A program made the translations under genes and the position numbers. A stretch of DNA of 64,000 nucleotides from positions 1-64,000 of the forward strand of contig JAFQOP010000020.1 of assembly GCA_017403155.1 (NCBI GenBank). The letters are read 5' to 3'. A model generated the notes under the pieces. That model was not told the DNA's origin and did no database searches. It was given only the letters and a program-made list of their open reading frames with translations. The stretch is from Clostridia bacterium (lineage in GTDB: Bacteria; Bacillota; Clostridia; Oscillospirales; CAG-272). The stretch's first letter is position 1, and each line of letters starts with the position of its first letter. Of this stretch, positions 1 to 6,928 are shown piece by piece.

Positions 1-137
1 ATGAACGCCTTGGATTCTATTCGTGTACCGTTCCAACTTTTGAACAGTATGTCATCGCAAGGCTTATCCAAAACGGAGACTTCGAACGACATATCAACAG
101 AGTAAGACGAAATTTAAGAAAAAAACTAAAGTTATAA
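1..137 (+). CDS. MocR/PdxR-type regulator, C-terminal fragment (5' end outside window)
   Basis: The reading frame that is open from the window edge (codons starting at position 3) ends at TAA 135-137 and translates to a stretch containing FEQYVIARLIQNGDFERHIN and then RVRRNLRKK. This matches the part of MocR-family GntR regulators, inside the aminotransferase-like fold I domain, where the typical text is FERHIxRMRxxYR. MocR proteins bind PLP and control PLP, GABA or taurine metabolism genes. Normally 80-100 more residues follow this motif, but here the frame stops 12 residues later, so the gene is probably truncated at its 3' end. A hairpin terminator follows within 20 bp. The rest of the gene lies outside the window, so whether it is intact upstream cannot be judged. 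Confidence 0.55.
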   Translation, partial: ERLGFYSCTVPTFEQYVIARLIQNGDFERHINRVRRNLRKKLKL

Positions 138-153
138 TAAATGCAAAAAGGAT

Positions 154-186
154 GGGTGTCGCGTGAGTGCGACACCCTTGTTGTTA
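154..186 (+). terminator. Rho-independent terminator after the MocR fragment
   Basis: Perfect 9-bp stem GGGTGTCGC (154-162) / GCGACACCC (169-177) with a 6-nt loop, followed by the T-rich stretch TTGTTGTT. It sits 16 bp after the stop of the regulator fragment. Confidence 0.7.
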
Positions 187-294
187 AATGTTTTCATTTT
201 TCAGCTCATCAATGGGATTTTCTTTTTTGATCTTATGCATTGCATAGATCATGGTTGCAAAGGCCACAAGAAATACGCCGAGTGTTGCAATAAA
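184..294 (-). pseudogene. Remnant resembling the C-terminal tail of an FtsX-family ABC permease
   Basis: Minus strand, open from 294 to stop 184-186 and 36 residues long. One hydrophobic helix (FIATLGVFLVAFATMIYAM) is followed by HKIKKENPIDELKNENI. The pattern K-x-x-x-x-x-P-I-x-x-L-K-x-E directly after a membrane helix is how FtsX/MacB/BceB-type permeases end. There is no start codon or ribosome site, and the frame is closed by a stop at 295-297, so this looks like a leftover 3' end rather than a gene. It could also be a chance open stretch. Confidence 0.3.
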
Positions 295-321
295 TTACTT
301 TTGCTATATTCTTTTACTTTT

Positions 322-486
322 TTACTTGGCACAATCGTGGTTACCGCAATCGTGCGTGCCACAACCGTGGTTGCCACAGCTGTGAGCACCGTTGCCGTGC
401 TCGTGATCGTGGTGATCGCACTTGACGTTAGTATAATAGGTTATCTTTGTATTTACAAAGATGAACTTATTGAAATCGCAAAATAC
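322..486 (-). pseudogene. His/Cys-rich C-terminal fragment, possible metal-binding tail
   Basis: Minus-strand frame from 486 (just after a TAG at 487-489) to TAA 322-324. The last 32 residues hold 8 His and 5 Cys in a regular H-x-C / C-G-x-H pattern (for example GAHSCGNHGCGTHDCGNHDC), typical of Zn, Ni or Cu binding tails. No ATG, GTG or TTG start exists in the open part, so the 5' end is missing or a frameshift lies upstream. A near-perfect palindrome CTTTGTA-TT-TACAAAG lies at 445-460 within the fragment. The parent protein is not recognised. Confidence 0.3.
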
Positions 487-568
487 CTAAATGTTCCATA
501 TACAATAATGGAACATTCCTACCAAAGCGATACATACCAACTAATAGAAAAATCCAAGTAAAAACACC

Positions 569-614
569 GCCCTCCAAAGCCTCAAAGGTTGATGCTTGGA
601 GGGCTTGTTTTTTT
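569..614. terminator. Bidirectional hairpin terminator in the remnant region
   Basis: GCCCTCCAA (569-577) pairs with TTGGAGGGC (596-604), followed on the plus strand by TTGTTTTTTT. The opposite strand also ends in a T-rich run (TGTTTTTAC). No intact gene ends here, which supports the view that coding sequence was lost from this region. Confidence 0.6.
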
Positions 615-942
615 GACCACATAATTGACCACTTACAGAACCGGAGCACATGGAGACAAGAGTGCCAGAGAGCGCGTTTTGACAACTTTTGTGTACCAGA
701 AAAGTCTAAACGGAGCAGAAATGTCTAGAAAATGGTAAATTTTACCATTGGGGTGATGGAGACTGCGAGTTCAAGTTTTGCTGTTCGGGTATATAAAGTG
801 TTCAAAAAAACGGTTTTTGTTAGAAATCTCGATGGCTTTTTGGGGTAGCAAAATTAGGCTTAAAGGGGTTAAATCATACCGAAGAACATAAACAGCTGTA
901 GCGCGGGGGGGCGGTTTTAGGCTTGGTTTGGTTACAAAACCT
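615..942. other. Gene-poor stretch with a 19-bp palindrome
   Basis: No credible coding region is seen on either strand. The stretch contains the palindrome AATGGTAAA-T-TTTACCATT (731-749). It lies between two terminators and beside truncated genes, which fits a decayed accessory segment. Confidence 0.5.
731..749. repeat. 19-bp near-perfect palindrome
   Basis: AATGGTAAA (731-739), a central T, then TTTACCATT (741-749). It is isolated, not followed by a T-run and not next to a visible promoter. It could be an operator or recombination site left from a lost element. Confidence 0.4.
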
Positions 943-980
943 AAAAAAGCATAGAAAACGGTTGTTTTCTATGCTTTTTT
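943..980. terminator. Bidirectional terminator downstream of the XRE gene
   Basis: A stem of about 16 bp, AAAAAGCATAGAAAAC (944-959) / GTTTTCTATGCTTTTT (964-979), with loop GGTT. A and T runs flank it on both sides, so it can work in both directions; it lies about 100 bp beyond the stop of the minus-strand XRE gene. Confidence 0.7.
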
Positions 981-1078
981 CTTGGACTTGAGGGATTACG
1001 CGTTGGATTGCCGATGCTTCATTTTTTTACACGCGGTGGGGGATTTGGTCTATGGTCCGGGTGAGATGGTATGCTTTT

Positions 1079-1684
1079 TTAATTCTTTTTGTCAAGCCAT
1101 GCTCTCAGCTCGTTCATGTCCTTTGCACGACGTATTTTGGAAAACGCCTTGGCAAGCTTTATCATGGAAATGAAATCGCCCATGTTTTCTGCATTTGTTA
1201 CGTAGTATTTGCTGTCCGGGGCTTTTGTCAGACAACCCATGCTTTCAAGCGCTTTGCATATTTTTTGTGCTGTTTCAAAATCACAATTCTGATGACTCTG
1301 AAGAGTCTGGACGGTAAAGCATTTTTCGTTTCTCATCGATTCAAAGAATGAAATACAGCTCTCCTCCCATCCCGAATTCTTTTCCATGTATTCAGCGGGG
1401 CCAACGTATTCGGCGGTGTCCTTGTCGCAGTTGAAAATACGACAAAATTCCGCGAATTTTTCAAGGGCCTCCAGAGTGGCGGAGGTTTCGTTTTTGCTCT
1501 CGAAAAAATCGTCTGTTTTGCAGTCAAAAAGCTTTGCTAGCAGAGGCAAGAACTCTATGGACGGTGTCGCCTCACCGTTTTCCCATTTTGATATTGATTG
1601 AGGGCTTATGTGCAAAAAGGCTGCAACCTCTCTCTGCGTAAGTCCTTTTTGTAGACGAATTTCCTTCAAATTTCTGTTAAACAT
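1079..1684 (-). CDS. XRE-family transcriptional regulator with winged-helix-like C-terminal region
   Basis: A 201-residue cytoplasmic DNA-binding protein. Residues 5-62 form a Cro/CI-type helix-turn-helix (LKEIRLQKGLTQREVAAFL, then ISPQSISKWENGEATPS). Residues 70-201 are unlike common XRE partners: an acidic helical part and then a stretch around 130-175 (TLQSHQNCDFETAQKICKAL, ESMGCLTKAPDSKYYVTN) that reads like a second small winged helix. The ATG at 1684 is preceded by AAAAAGGAG. Its own promoter (1708-1736) and two CGGTTGATTA direct repeats upstream suggest autoregulation. It lies downstream of the 413/620-residue gene pair on the same strand and could be their regulator, but a 240-bp gap separates them. 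Confidence 0.85.
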   Translation of the reverse strand: MFNRNLKEIRLQKGLTQREVAAFLHISPQSISKWENGEATPSIEFLPLLAKLFDCKTDDFFESKNETSATLEALEKFAEFCRIFNCDKDTAEYVGPAEYMEKNSGWEESCISFFESMRNEKCFTVQTLQSHQNCDFETAQKICKALESMGCLTKAPDSKYYVTNAENMGDFISMIKLAKAFSKIRRAKDMNELRAWLDKKN

Positions 1685-1707
1685 ACTCGAGCTCCTTTTT
1701 TGTTTTT

Positions 1708-1736
1708 ATTATAAACCGAATGCCTCTGCTTGTAAA
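1708..1736 (-). promoter_or_regulatory. Promoter of the XRE regulator
   Basis: Minus strand: -35 TTTACA (1731-1736), 17-bp spacer, -10 TATAAT (1708-1713), 24 bp before the ATG. Confidence 0.65.
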
Positions 1737-1740
1737 TGAC

Positions 1741-1777
1741 CGGTTGATTAACGTAGAGCACAACCTACGGTTGATTA
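1741..1777. promoter_or_regulatory. Direct-repeat operator candidate for the XRE regulator
   Basis: CGGTTGATTA occurs twice, at 1741-1750 and 1768-1777, 27 bp apart, just upstream of the -35 box. The second copy is followed by an A/T-rich tract. The arrangement suits a dimer binding two direct half-sites; the function is inferred. Confidence 0.4.
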
Positions 1778-1926
1778 TATATAAAACAGTTCTTATCTCA
1801 TGTATAGCCAAGAGCCAGCTTACCTCCGTAAATTATTCATTAAAATTGTACGCCTTGGCGAAGGATTTATCAAGGTATGGGGGTAGCGAGGTTGTCAAAA
1901 TAAAACCAAGATATACTATAAGCCGC

Positions 1927-3168
1927 TCAAAGCTCTGTCACACAAATTGCGCGCTTGAGGCGCGAGAGCTCATTGTCACGACAGCGATAGTCGCTCGGTG
2001 TGCAAGCGAAGGAAAGAGAAATATTTTTGTATTTAAACACAAAGTGTTTATTGCTTCTGTCGAGGACAATGTTCCATTTTTCGAGAGCTTTCAGGTCAAT
2101 AGTCTTGCCCTCTGCTGCGCGGCGGACATCATCCAGCATTCTTTTTTCATAATCGCTTACGGGATGGCGAAGAGTCAAAATTTCGCCTACGGCGCGCGCT
2201 CTCGTTGCATCGGGGGGAGTTCTATCGAATTTTTCCTTTATCGCGCTTGCGACAAAATCGGCAAACTCCCCGGGACGCGCCTCTTCCTCAGATGTCGTAT
2301 CGGGCAATTCCCTTAATGGCGCTCTGAGAATATCCAACTGTCGCTCGAGCTGTTCAATTCTTTTGTCCCTATTGGCTATTTGTGCATCCTTCGTAGCAAT
2401 CTGATTCTTCAGGGTATGATCAAGAACGACTGTGCGGACGGCTCCGTCAGTGTATCTGTCACAGCTCATAAGGAGCAGCTTATCAAATGTGATCCTTCCC
2501 TGCTCGGCACCCGAGGTCAGGTGGGCGAGAATCTCAGAGACAATAAAGCTCTCGGCATTTCTCGCGTCGCTGGACGTGCTGAACTCACGTATTTCATTAT
2601 AATTCCCGTCCGGGTAGCAAATAATTATCCTCCCATTTGTGGGAGCTCTGCCGCGGCTGCTTTTGTTAAGCCTTGACACGACGTCCTCCCTACGCGAGGT
2701 CACAACGGCTGCAACACCGAAGAGCCTTTTGGCAAGTCGGTCGGCATCCACGTCAAAGCCATATGCACCAAATGTGCCGCGAAGCTCGCTGAGATAAACT
2801 AAAGGAAAATCTGCGCGCTCTGTCAATGAGAATACGGCTGACAAATAATCAACATTCTCATCTGTCAACTCTATCGGTTTTGGGGAGCACGGAAGAGCTC
2901 CCGTGCCTATCGCTCCATGCCCGGCGAGAAAGTTAAGAAACGCCGTGTGCTTATCGGGGTGGCTGGCAGATATATCAATGAAAAGGCGTTTTTTCCTGAT
3001 GTGGAATGCGAGCTCCACGGTGCTATCAGCATCTGCTAGCCTTAATCCAAGGTAGCCGTTTACCCGTACCTTGTCAGCCTCGATTCCGTTCTCGGCACAA
3101 AAGAGGTCAACAATATTCTCAAGCCTTGTCTCGCTCAATGAAAAGTTAGTATACGTATATCTATGCAT
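1927..3168 (-). CDS. Uncharacterised 413-residue protein with internal coiled coil (second gene of a two-gene operon)
   Basis: Not recognised. No signal peptide or membrane helix, so cytoplasmic. The N-terminal 75 residues are an alpha/beta segment. Residues about 95-235 form a second unit with VAAVVTSRREDVVSRLN and then NGRIIICYPDG, which reads like a small sandwich or Rossmann-like domain. Residues about 260-295 are a strong heptad coiled coil (KNQIATKDAQIANRDKRIEQ). The acidic/basic C-terminal part includes a predicted helical hairpin around 310-370. The start lies 7 bp after the stop of the upstream 614-residue gene and has no clear ribosome site, so translation is probably coupled. The pair has no metabolic neighbours, and a role in stress, defence or phage-related control is only a guess. 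Confidence 0.8.
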   Translation of the reverse strand: MHRYTYTNFSLSETRLENIVDLFCAENGIEADKVRVNGYLGLRLADADSTVELAFHIRKKRLFIDISASHPDKHTAFLNFLAGHGAIGTGALPCSPKPIELTDENVDYLSAVFSLTERADFPLVYLSELRGTFGAYGFDVDADRLAKRLFGVAAVVTSRREDVVSRLNKSSRGRAPTNGRIIICYPDGNYNEIREFSTSSDARNAESFIVSEILAHLTSGAEQGRITFDKLLLMSCDRYTDGAVRTVVLDHTLKNQIATKDAQIANRDKRIEQLERQLDILRAPLRELPDTTSEEEARPGEFADFVASAIKEKFDRTPPDATRARAVGEILTLRHPVSDYEKRMLDDVRRAAEGKTIDLKALEKWNIVLDRSNKHFVFKYKNISLSFACTPSDYRCRDNELSRLKRAICVTEL

Positions 3169-3175
3169 AGCCGTA

Positions 3176-5020
3176 CTAGCACACGGAATCGCCTATCTCG
3201 TTAAGAGAATCGCGATACATAAGAACAAAGCCGATTGCGTAATGTATTTTTTCAAATTCGTTGCCGCTTACTCGGGACAGCCGTCTTTCGAACTCTGTGA
3301 GCAGAGAGTCACCAAGCCTCTTGGTTAGCGCGGAGTTACCGTATTCAGCGATATAGTTCTTTATTCTGTAAAGAAGCAGATCGTTATTGCGAGTGCCTAT
3401 ATCGGCAATATCTGTGAATTCAAGCAAAAGCTCCGTGAGCTCCTCTATAGCCGAGCCAACCCTCAGTCTGTCCCATTCTGCAAGCACGTAGACACTTCCC
3501 CGACGCGTAACGTCGTAGCTTCTTCTGAAAATAGCATTACCTATTCCCGAGCCGTAGGCATAGACGCTTCCCTCTCCGAGCCTCTCCTGTGCCAGCGAAT
3601 GAAATTCTCCAAAAAGCCTGAATATCAGCTCTACATTCGGGTACTCTCGCCTCCTGCGAGGGTCTGTCTGACGGTATTCATAGGCGGGATGATATACGAA
3701 TTCTATCTTATGAGCTCCCTGCTCCTCGCCAAGATACTCGGGCAGACAGAATGCTCCGCGGGAGGTCATATATTTCAGAATTTCTATTCCCTCGGTTTCC
3801 TCACATTTAAGGTAAAGTATGCCGTTTTCGCTATCAGTTCTGCGCTCGCCGTCCTTCATCGTTGAAAGGTCCTTATCCTCAAGGCTGTTCGTTATATTCT
3901 CCCAAGAGATTGCATCGAGCCTTGACTTAAGATGCTCAGGATAGGTGCAGTGATAGGAAAAATCCCAAAAATATATCAAGGGTGTATTGCTTTTAAGGTC
4001 ACGAATGACGTTTTCATTAGAAGATATCACAAACCTGCGCTCGTAGCGATCCTTCAGCAGCTCCCTCGTGCGTTTTATTTCCTCGCCTATAAACCTCTCG
4101 TACACCTCGAGTATGCGCTCGTAAATATCCGAAATATCCTCTTCAAGCGAATAGAAAAGCAGCTCACGAAGAAGAGGGTGCATACAGCGGGAGGAGCGCT
4201 CATCATCCCCACGGTCATCGGTCCACTCTATGGGTACAAGGAGACTCTCAAAAATATTGCGCGTGCCCATCAGGGCGCAGAGCATTGCCTCATTCTCTTT
4301 CTTATCCGTCTCGGTTCCGGCATACGGCAAAAAGTGCGTGGTATTTATAGAGTCTGCGTCTCTTTTTCTAATTTCTTCAATGAAGCGAGAGATAATTTTT
4401 GCAAAAAGCTCGGCGTCATCAATACGGCAAAGCAGCTCCCACACGCCCGTGAGCGCCTGCTCCGTATTATAAATTTTGTTGCTGATTTCGCGATAACCGA
4501 GATATTCGATTATATTATGCTCAATAAGATATCGAAGCCCGGCAAGAGAATTATACTCCACTGTATAATGCACAATATTTTTTCCGTACTCATCGCAATT
4601 CAGTATTACAGGTCTCTGCTCCTCGAGGTCATACTCGTCACAAAGTGCCTCATACTCCTTTACATCATCGGCGTAGGCGGCATATCGGATCCCGTGGGGG
4701 CGCAGCTTCGGTTTGTCGGGAGTATCCCCGTCGGTAAGCTGCTGAATTTCGTAAAGGGACATACCTGCAACCTCCTCGATTGCAACTATCCAATCGGGAG
4801 GAAAGGTGCGCCCATCACCGCTTTTCCACTTTGAGAAATTCGGCTTGACCTTTTCATACCAATCCAGGGGACTCTGCTCCGTGGTGTGCTTGAAGTGGCG
4901 GCGGTAAAGCACCATAAGCAATTCCTTCTCAGAGCTTATATCGAGCTGTGGCTTCAATATTCTGTTAATCAAAAGCTCCAGCTGTTTTTCGTAATTAAAA
5001 AATTCCTTTTTTTCCTTCAT
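3176..5020 (-). CDS. Uncharacterised 614-residue protein with HTH-like N-terminus and ankyrin-like segment
   Basis: Not recognised. The ATG at 5020 is preferred over the upstream GTG (5038) because AAAAGGAG lies between them at proper spacing. Residues about 50-110 (NFSKWKSGDGRTFPPDWIVA, IEEVAGMSLYEIQ) resemble a Cro-like DNA-binding helix bundle. Residues about 150-180 (YGKNIVHYTVEYNSLAGLRY, then LIEHNII) look like one ankyrin-type repeat. The remainder is long, charged and helical without Cys clusters or membrane helices. It is the first gene of an operon with the 413-residue protein and is preceded by a strong promoter flanked by TGACAAC/GTTGTCA half-sites, so the N-terminal domain may autoregulate. 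The function is unknown. Confidence 0.8.
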   Translation of the reverse strand: MKEKKEFFNYEKQLELLINRILKPQLDISSEKELLMVLYRRHFKHTTEQSPLDWYEKVKPNFSKWKSGDGRTFPPDWIVAIEEVAGMSLYEIQQLTDGDTPDKPKLRPHGIRYAAYADDVKEYEALCDEYDLEEQRPVILNCDEYGKNIVHYTVEYNSLAGLRYLIEHNIIEYLGYREISNKIYNTEQALTGVWELLCRIDDAELFAKIISRFIEEIRKRDADSINTTHFLPYAGTETDKKENEAMLCALMGTRNIFESLLVPIEWTDDRGDDERSSRCMHPLLRELLFYSLEEDISDIYERILEVYERFIGEEIKRTRELLKDRYERRFVISSNENVIRDLKSNTPLIYFWDFSYHCTYPEHLKSRLDAISWENITNSLEDKDLSTMKDGERRTDSENGILYLKCEETEGIEILKYMTSRGAFCLPEYLGEEQGAHKIEFVYHPAYEYRQTDPRRRREYPNVELIFRLFGEFHSLAQERLGEGSVYAYGSGIGNAIFRRSYDVTRRGSVYVLAEWDRLRVGSAIEELTELLLEFTDIADIGTRNNDLLLYRIKNYIAEYGNSALTKRLGDSLLTEFERRLSRVSGNEFEKIHYAIGFVLMYRDSLNEIGDSVC

Positions 5021-5070
5021 TTCCTTCTCCTTTTCCACATTTTTTGGGGGCCGAGATCGATCTTGAGCAC

Positions 5071-5100
5071 ATTATAGCACGGCACAGATTTGTTTGTCAA
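5071..5100 (-). promoter_or_regulatory. Promoter of the 614/413-residue operon
   Basis: Minus strand: -35 TTGACA (5095-5100), 18-bp spacer, -10 TATAAT (5071-5076), about 50 bp before the start codon. Confidence 0.7.
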
Positions 5101-5106
5101 GTTTTT

Positions 5107-5126
5107 TGACAACCAACTAGTTGTCA
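5107..5126. promoter_or_regulatory. Inverted-repeat operator candidate TGACAAC-N6-GTTGTCA
   Basis: The arms at 5107-5113 and 5120-5126 are perfect inverted copies, immediately upstream of the -35 box. The -35 itself reads TGTCAA on the plus strand, and another TGACAAC occurs near 5171, giving about four related half-sites in 80 bp. This suggests cooperative repression or activation of the operon. Confidence 0.45.
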
Positions 5127-5248
5127 TACTTTTTTCGAGAGAAAAGCACGACCGATATCCAAAGCATTTTTTGTCTGACAACCGACACGGTACTCCCGAC
5201 GGGCAGCGACGTGGGCTCACAATGAGTGAAAATGAGGTCGCTTACGGG

Positions 5249-5277
5249 TTGACGGGATGGATTTTATTTGTTATAAT
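5249..5277 (+). promoter_or_regulatory. Promoter of the LRR protein gene
   Basis: TTGACG (5249-5254), 17-bp spacer, TATAAT (5272-5277), 57 bp before the ATG. Confidence 0.7.
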
Positions 5278-5333
5278 GATAGTGTAAAAGATAGAACACT
5301 CTCATGATGGGTTTAATAAGGCGAGGTGCATAT

Positions 5334-6596
5334 ATGAAAAAATTTGACGAGATGTTTAATAAAACCGACCGAAAGGTCAAGGTAATGGGCGGAGAGGCTG
5401 CCGTAGCTGTGCTGAAGGCTGAGTACGAAAACGGTGTCTGCGCGCTCGTATATCCCGACGGGCTGCGAGAGTCATTTTCAAAGATGGCGATCGAGGAGCA
5501 GTTGGAGTGCATAAGGCTGCTCGACAGCTTCGACTTTGGTCTTGCGGGCAAGCGCTCTCTTGAGGAGGAGTGCGTTATTCTCGACGAGGCGACTGTCAAG
5601 GAGGCGTATGGAAGAGGCAGCATAATCAATAATTGCATCGATACGGTCCTGGTCACAGAGGACGGCACGCTGCTCGGCGTGTATATATTCGGCAAGGTGC
5701 TTTTCCTTGGCGGAGAGATTGCCTACGAAACTACTCTTATGAGCTCGGACGAATATAACGGAGCCGGATACAAGCCCGGAGGAAGCTACACGGGTACCAA
5801 GTATCTCACCCTGCTCTACCTTCCGAGCCTGCTCTTCAGCGACGTAATATATCAGTCAAGCAAGAACAAGGAAATTGAGGAGCTTGTCGCAGAGGAGGGG
5901 GTTAAGACAATCAACAGCTGTGCCTTCTACGGGTGCGAAAGGCTGCGCCGCGTGAGCTTCCCTGATACTCTTACCGGCATTGGGTACAGAGCTTTCTCGG
6001 GCTGTAAGAATCTTGAGAGTGTCAGAATACCTGCCTCGGTCGAAAAAATCGGTGCAGATGCATTCAGCGCCTGCGTCAGCCTCAAGGAGGTTGTAATCGA
6101 GGGGGTATGTGAAATAGAGTCAAGTGCGTTTGACGACTGTATTTCGCTCGAGAGAGTTGTGCTCGCGGGAGACGGTGAGTACGACCTCGGTTCATTTGTC
6201 TTTAACAACTGCGAGAATCTGGTCGAAATAGTCGGCGCAGAAAAGATAACCGCGGTCGGCGAGTATACATTCTGCAGGTGCCTGAGCCTTAGAGAAATTT
6301 CCCTCTCGGACAAGGTACACTCGATTCAGTCGGGCACGTTTAGCAACTGCAAGAGCCTTACACGGCTTGAGCTGCCTAAGATGGTCACCTCTATCGGTCA
6401 GTATGCATTCTCGGGCTGCGACAAGCTCGAGGAGCTTATACTTCCGAGCGAGCTATGGCATATAGCGACAGACGCCTTCGCACTGTGCACGGGCTTCAGG
6501 AAAATTACCGTTGCCTCCGACACGGTGGACACGGTAAAAAGCCAGCTCGACGACGAGGTGCGCGATCTGGTTGAGTTCAGAACCTTCCTGCATTGA
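5334..6596 (+). CDS. BspA-type leucine-rich repeat (LRR_5) protein, cytoplasmic
   Basis: 420 residues from ATG 5334, chosen over the ATG at 5304 because AGGCGAGGTG lies just before it. The first 190 residues are a non-repeat domain (KVKVMGGEAAVAVLKAEYEN, later DGTLLGVYIFGKVLFLGGE). From about residue 195 come some nine LRR_5 units of about 23 residues, with signatures such as INSCAFYGCERLRRVSFPDT, IGADAFSACVSLKEVVI and IGQYAFSGCDKLEELILPSE. LRR_5 arrays mediate protein binding and are abundant in gut Firmicutes, usually secreted. Here no signal peptide, anchor or Cys-capped ends are seen, so an intracellular scaffold or a non-classically exported protein is possible. It is a single-gene unit with its own promoter and terminator. 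Confidence 0.85.
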   Translation: MKKFDEMFNKTDRKVKVMGGEAAVAVLKAEYENGVCALVYPDGLRESFSKMAIEEQLECIRLLDSFDFGLAGKRSLEEECVILDEATVKEAYGRGSIINNCIDTVLVTEDGTLLGVYIFGKVLFLGGEIAYETTLMSSDEYNGAGYKPGGSYTGTKYLTLLYLPSLLFSDVIYQSSKNKEIEELVAEEGVKTINSCAFYGCERLRRVSFPDTLTGIGYRAFSGCKNLESVRIPASVEKIGADAFSACVSLKEVVIEGVCEIESSAFDDCISLERVVLAGDGEYDLGSFVFNNCENLVEIVGAEKITAVGEYTFCRCLSLREISLSDKVHSIQSGTFSNCKSLTRLELPKMVTSIGQYAFSGCDKLEELILPSELWHIATDAFALCTGFRKITVASDTVDTVKSQLDDEVRDLVEFRTFLH

Positions 6597-6664
6597 TAAA
6601 ACAAGAACGGGACTTATGAAGTTTTTATAAGGATATTAACCGCATATATGTGTTCCATGTATTT

Positions 6665-6692
6665 AGGACGGACAGCCGAAGCTGTCCGTCCT
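6665..6692 (+). terminator. Terminator after the LRR gene
   Basis: Perfect 12-bp stem AGGACGGACAGC (6665-6676) / GCTGTCCGTCCT (6681-6692) closed by a CGAA tetraloop, followed by the pyrimidine-rich ATTCCTTTCTT. Confidence 0.75.
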
Positions 6693-6812
6693 ATTCCTTT
6701 CTTGCGGATTGGTAACTTCTTTGAAAGCGAGCTTTTTGATATAGCAGATGCTGCTGTAGTATTCCTCAAGTATGTATGCCACGTCCCGAAGGGGCGTTTA
6801 CAAAAATACGGG

Positions 6813-6840
6813 TTGACAAATCACGAAAGTGTGATATAAT
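6813..6840 (+). promoter_or_regulatory. Consensus sigma-A promoter of a small structured RNA
   Basis: Perfect boxes TTGACA (6813-6818) and TATAAT (6835-6840) with a 16-bp spacer. Transcription should start near 6847-6848, exactly where the RNA stem begins. No ORF with a ribosome site follows. Confidence 0.75.
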
Positions 6841-6847
6841 ACTATAC

Positions 6848-6928
6848 AGTAACGACCGATTCTTTTAAGAATCCCTGCTGATGCTTCTACATAGAAGATG
6901 TTTGGCATTGTCGTTACTTTTTCTTTTT
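6848..6928 (+). ncRNA. Candidate small structured RNA, three-way junction with terminator
   Basis: About 81 nt. Closing stem P1 is AGTAACGAC (6848-6856) with GTCGTTACT (6910-6918), 9 perfect pairs. Inside are P2, GATTCT-TTTA-AGAATC (6858-6873), and P3, CTTCT-ACAT-AGAAG (6884-6897), joined by CCTGCTGATG and ATGTTTGGCATT. P1 is followed by TTTTTCTTTTT, so the closing stem is also the terminator. A perfect promoter begins 35 nt upstream. The 3' arm contains the stop codon (6914-6916) of the convergent small gene, so the RNA is antisense to the last codons of its mRNA. It does not match hammerhead, twister, pistol or common riboswitch cores that I can check by eye. Possible roles are a regulatory sRNA or an RNA partner of the neighbouring protein. 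Confidence 0.55.

Noticed and set aside
163..561. Plus-strand frame of 132 codons with hydrophobic stretches
   Set aside because: It begins inside the loop of a terminator hairpin, has no ribosome site, and runs antisense to the His/Cys-rich and FtsX-like fragments, whose text makes better protein sense.
755..790. Possible tRNA T-arm or attachment site (GCGAGTTCAAGT)
   Set aside because: No matching acceptor or anticodon arm can be formed around it and no integrase gene lies nearby.
6848..6928. Hammerhead or other self-cleaving ribozyme
   Set aside because: A CTGATG motif is present, but the matching GAAA of the hammerhead core is missing, and other ribozyme cores do not fit.
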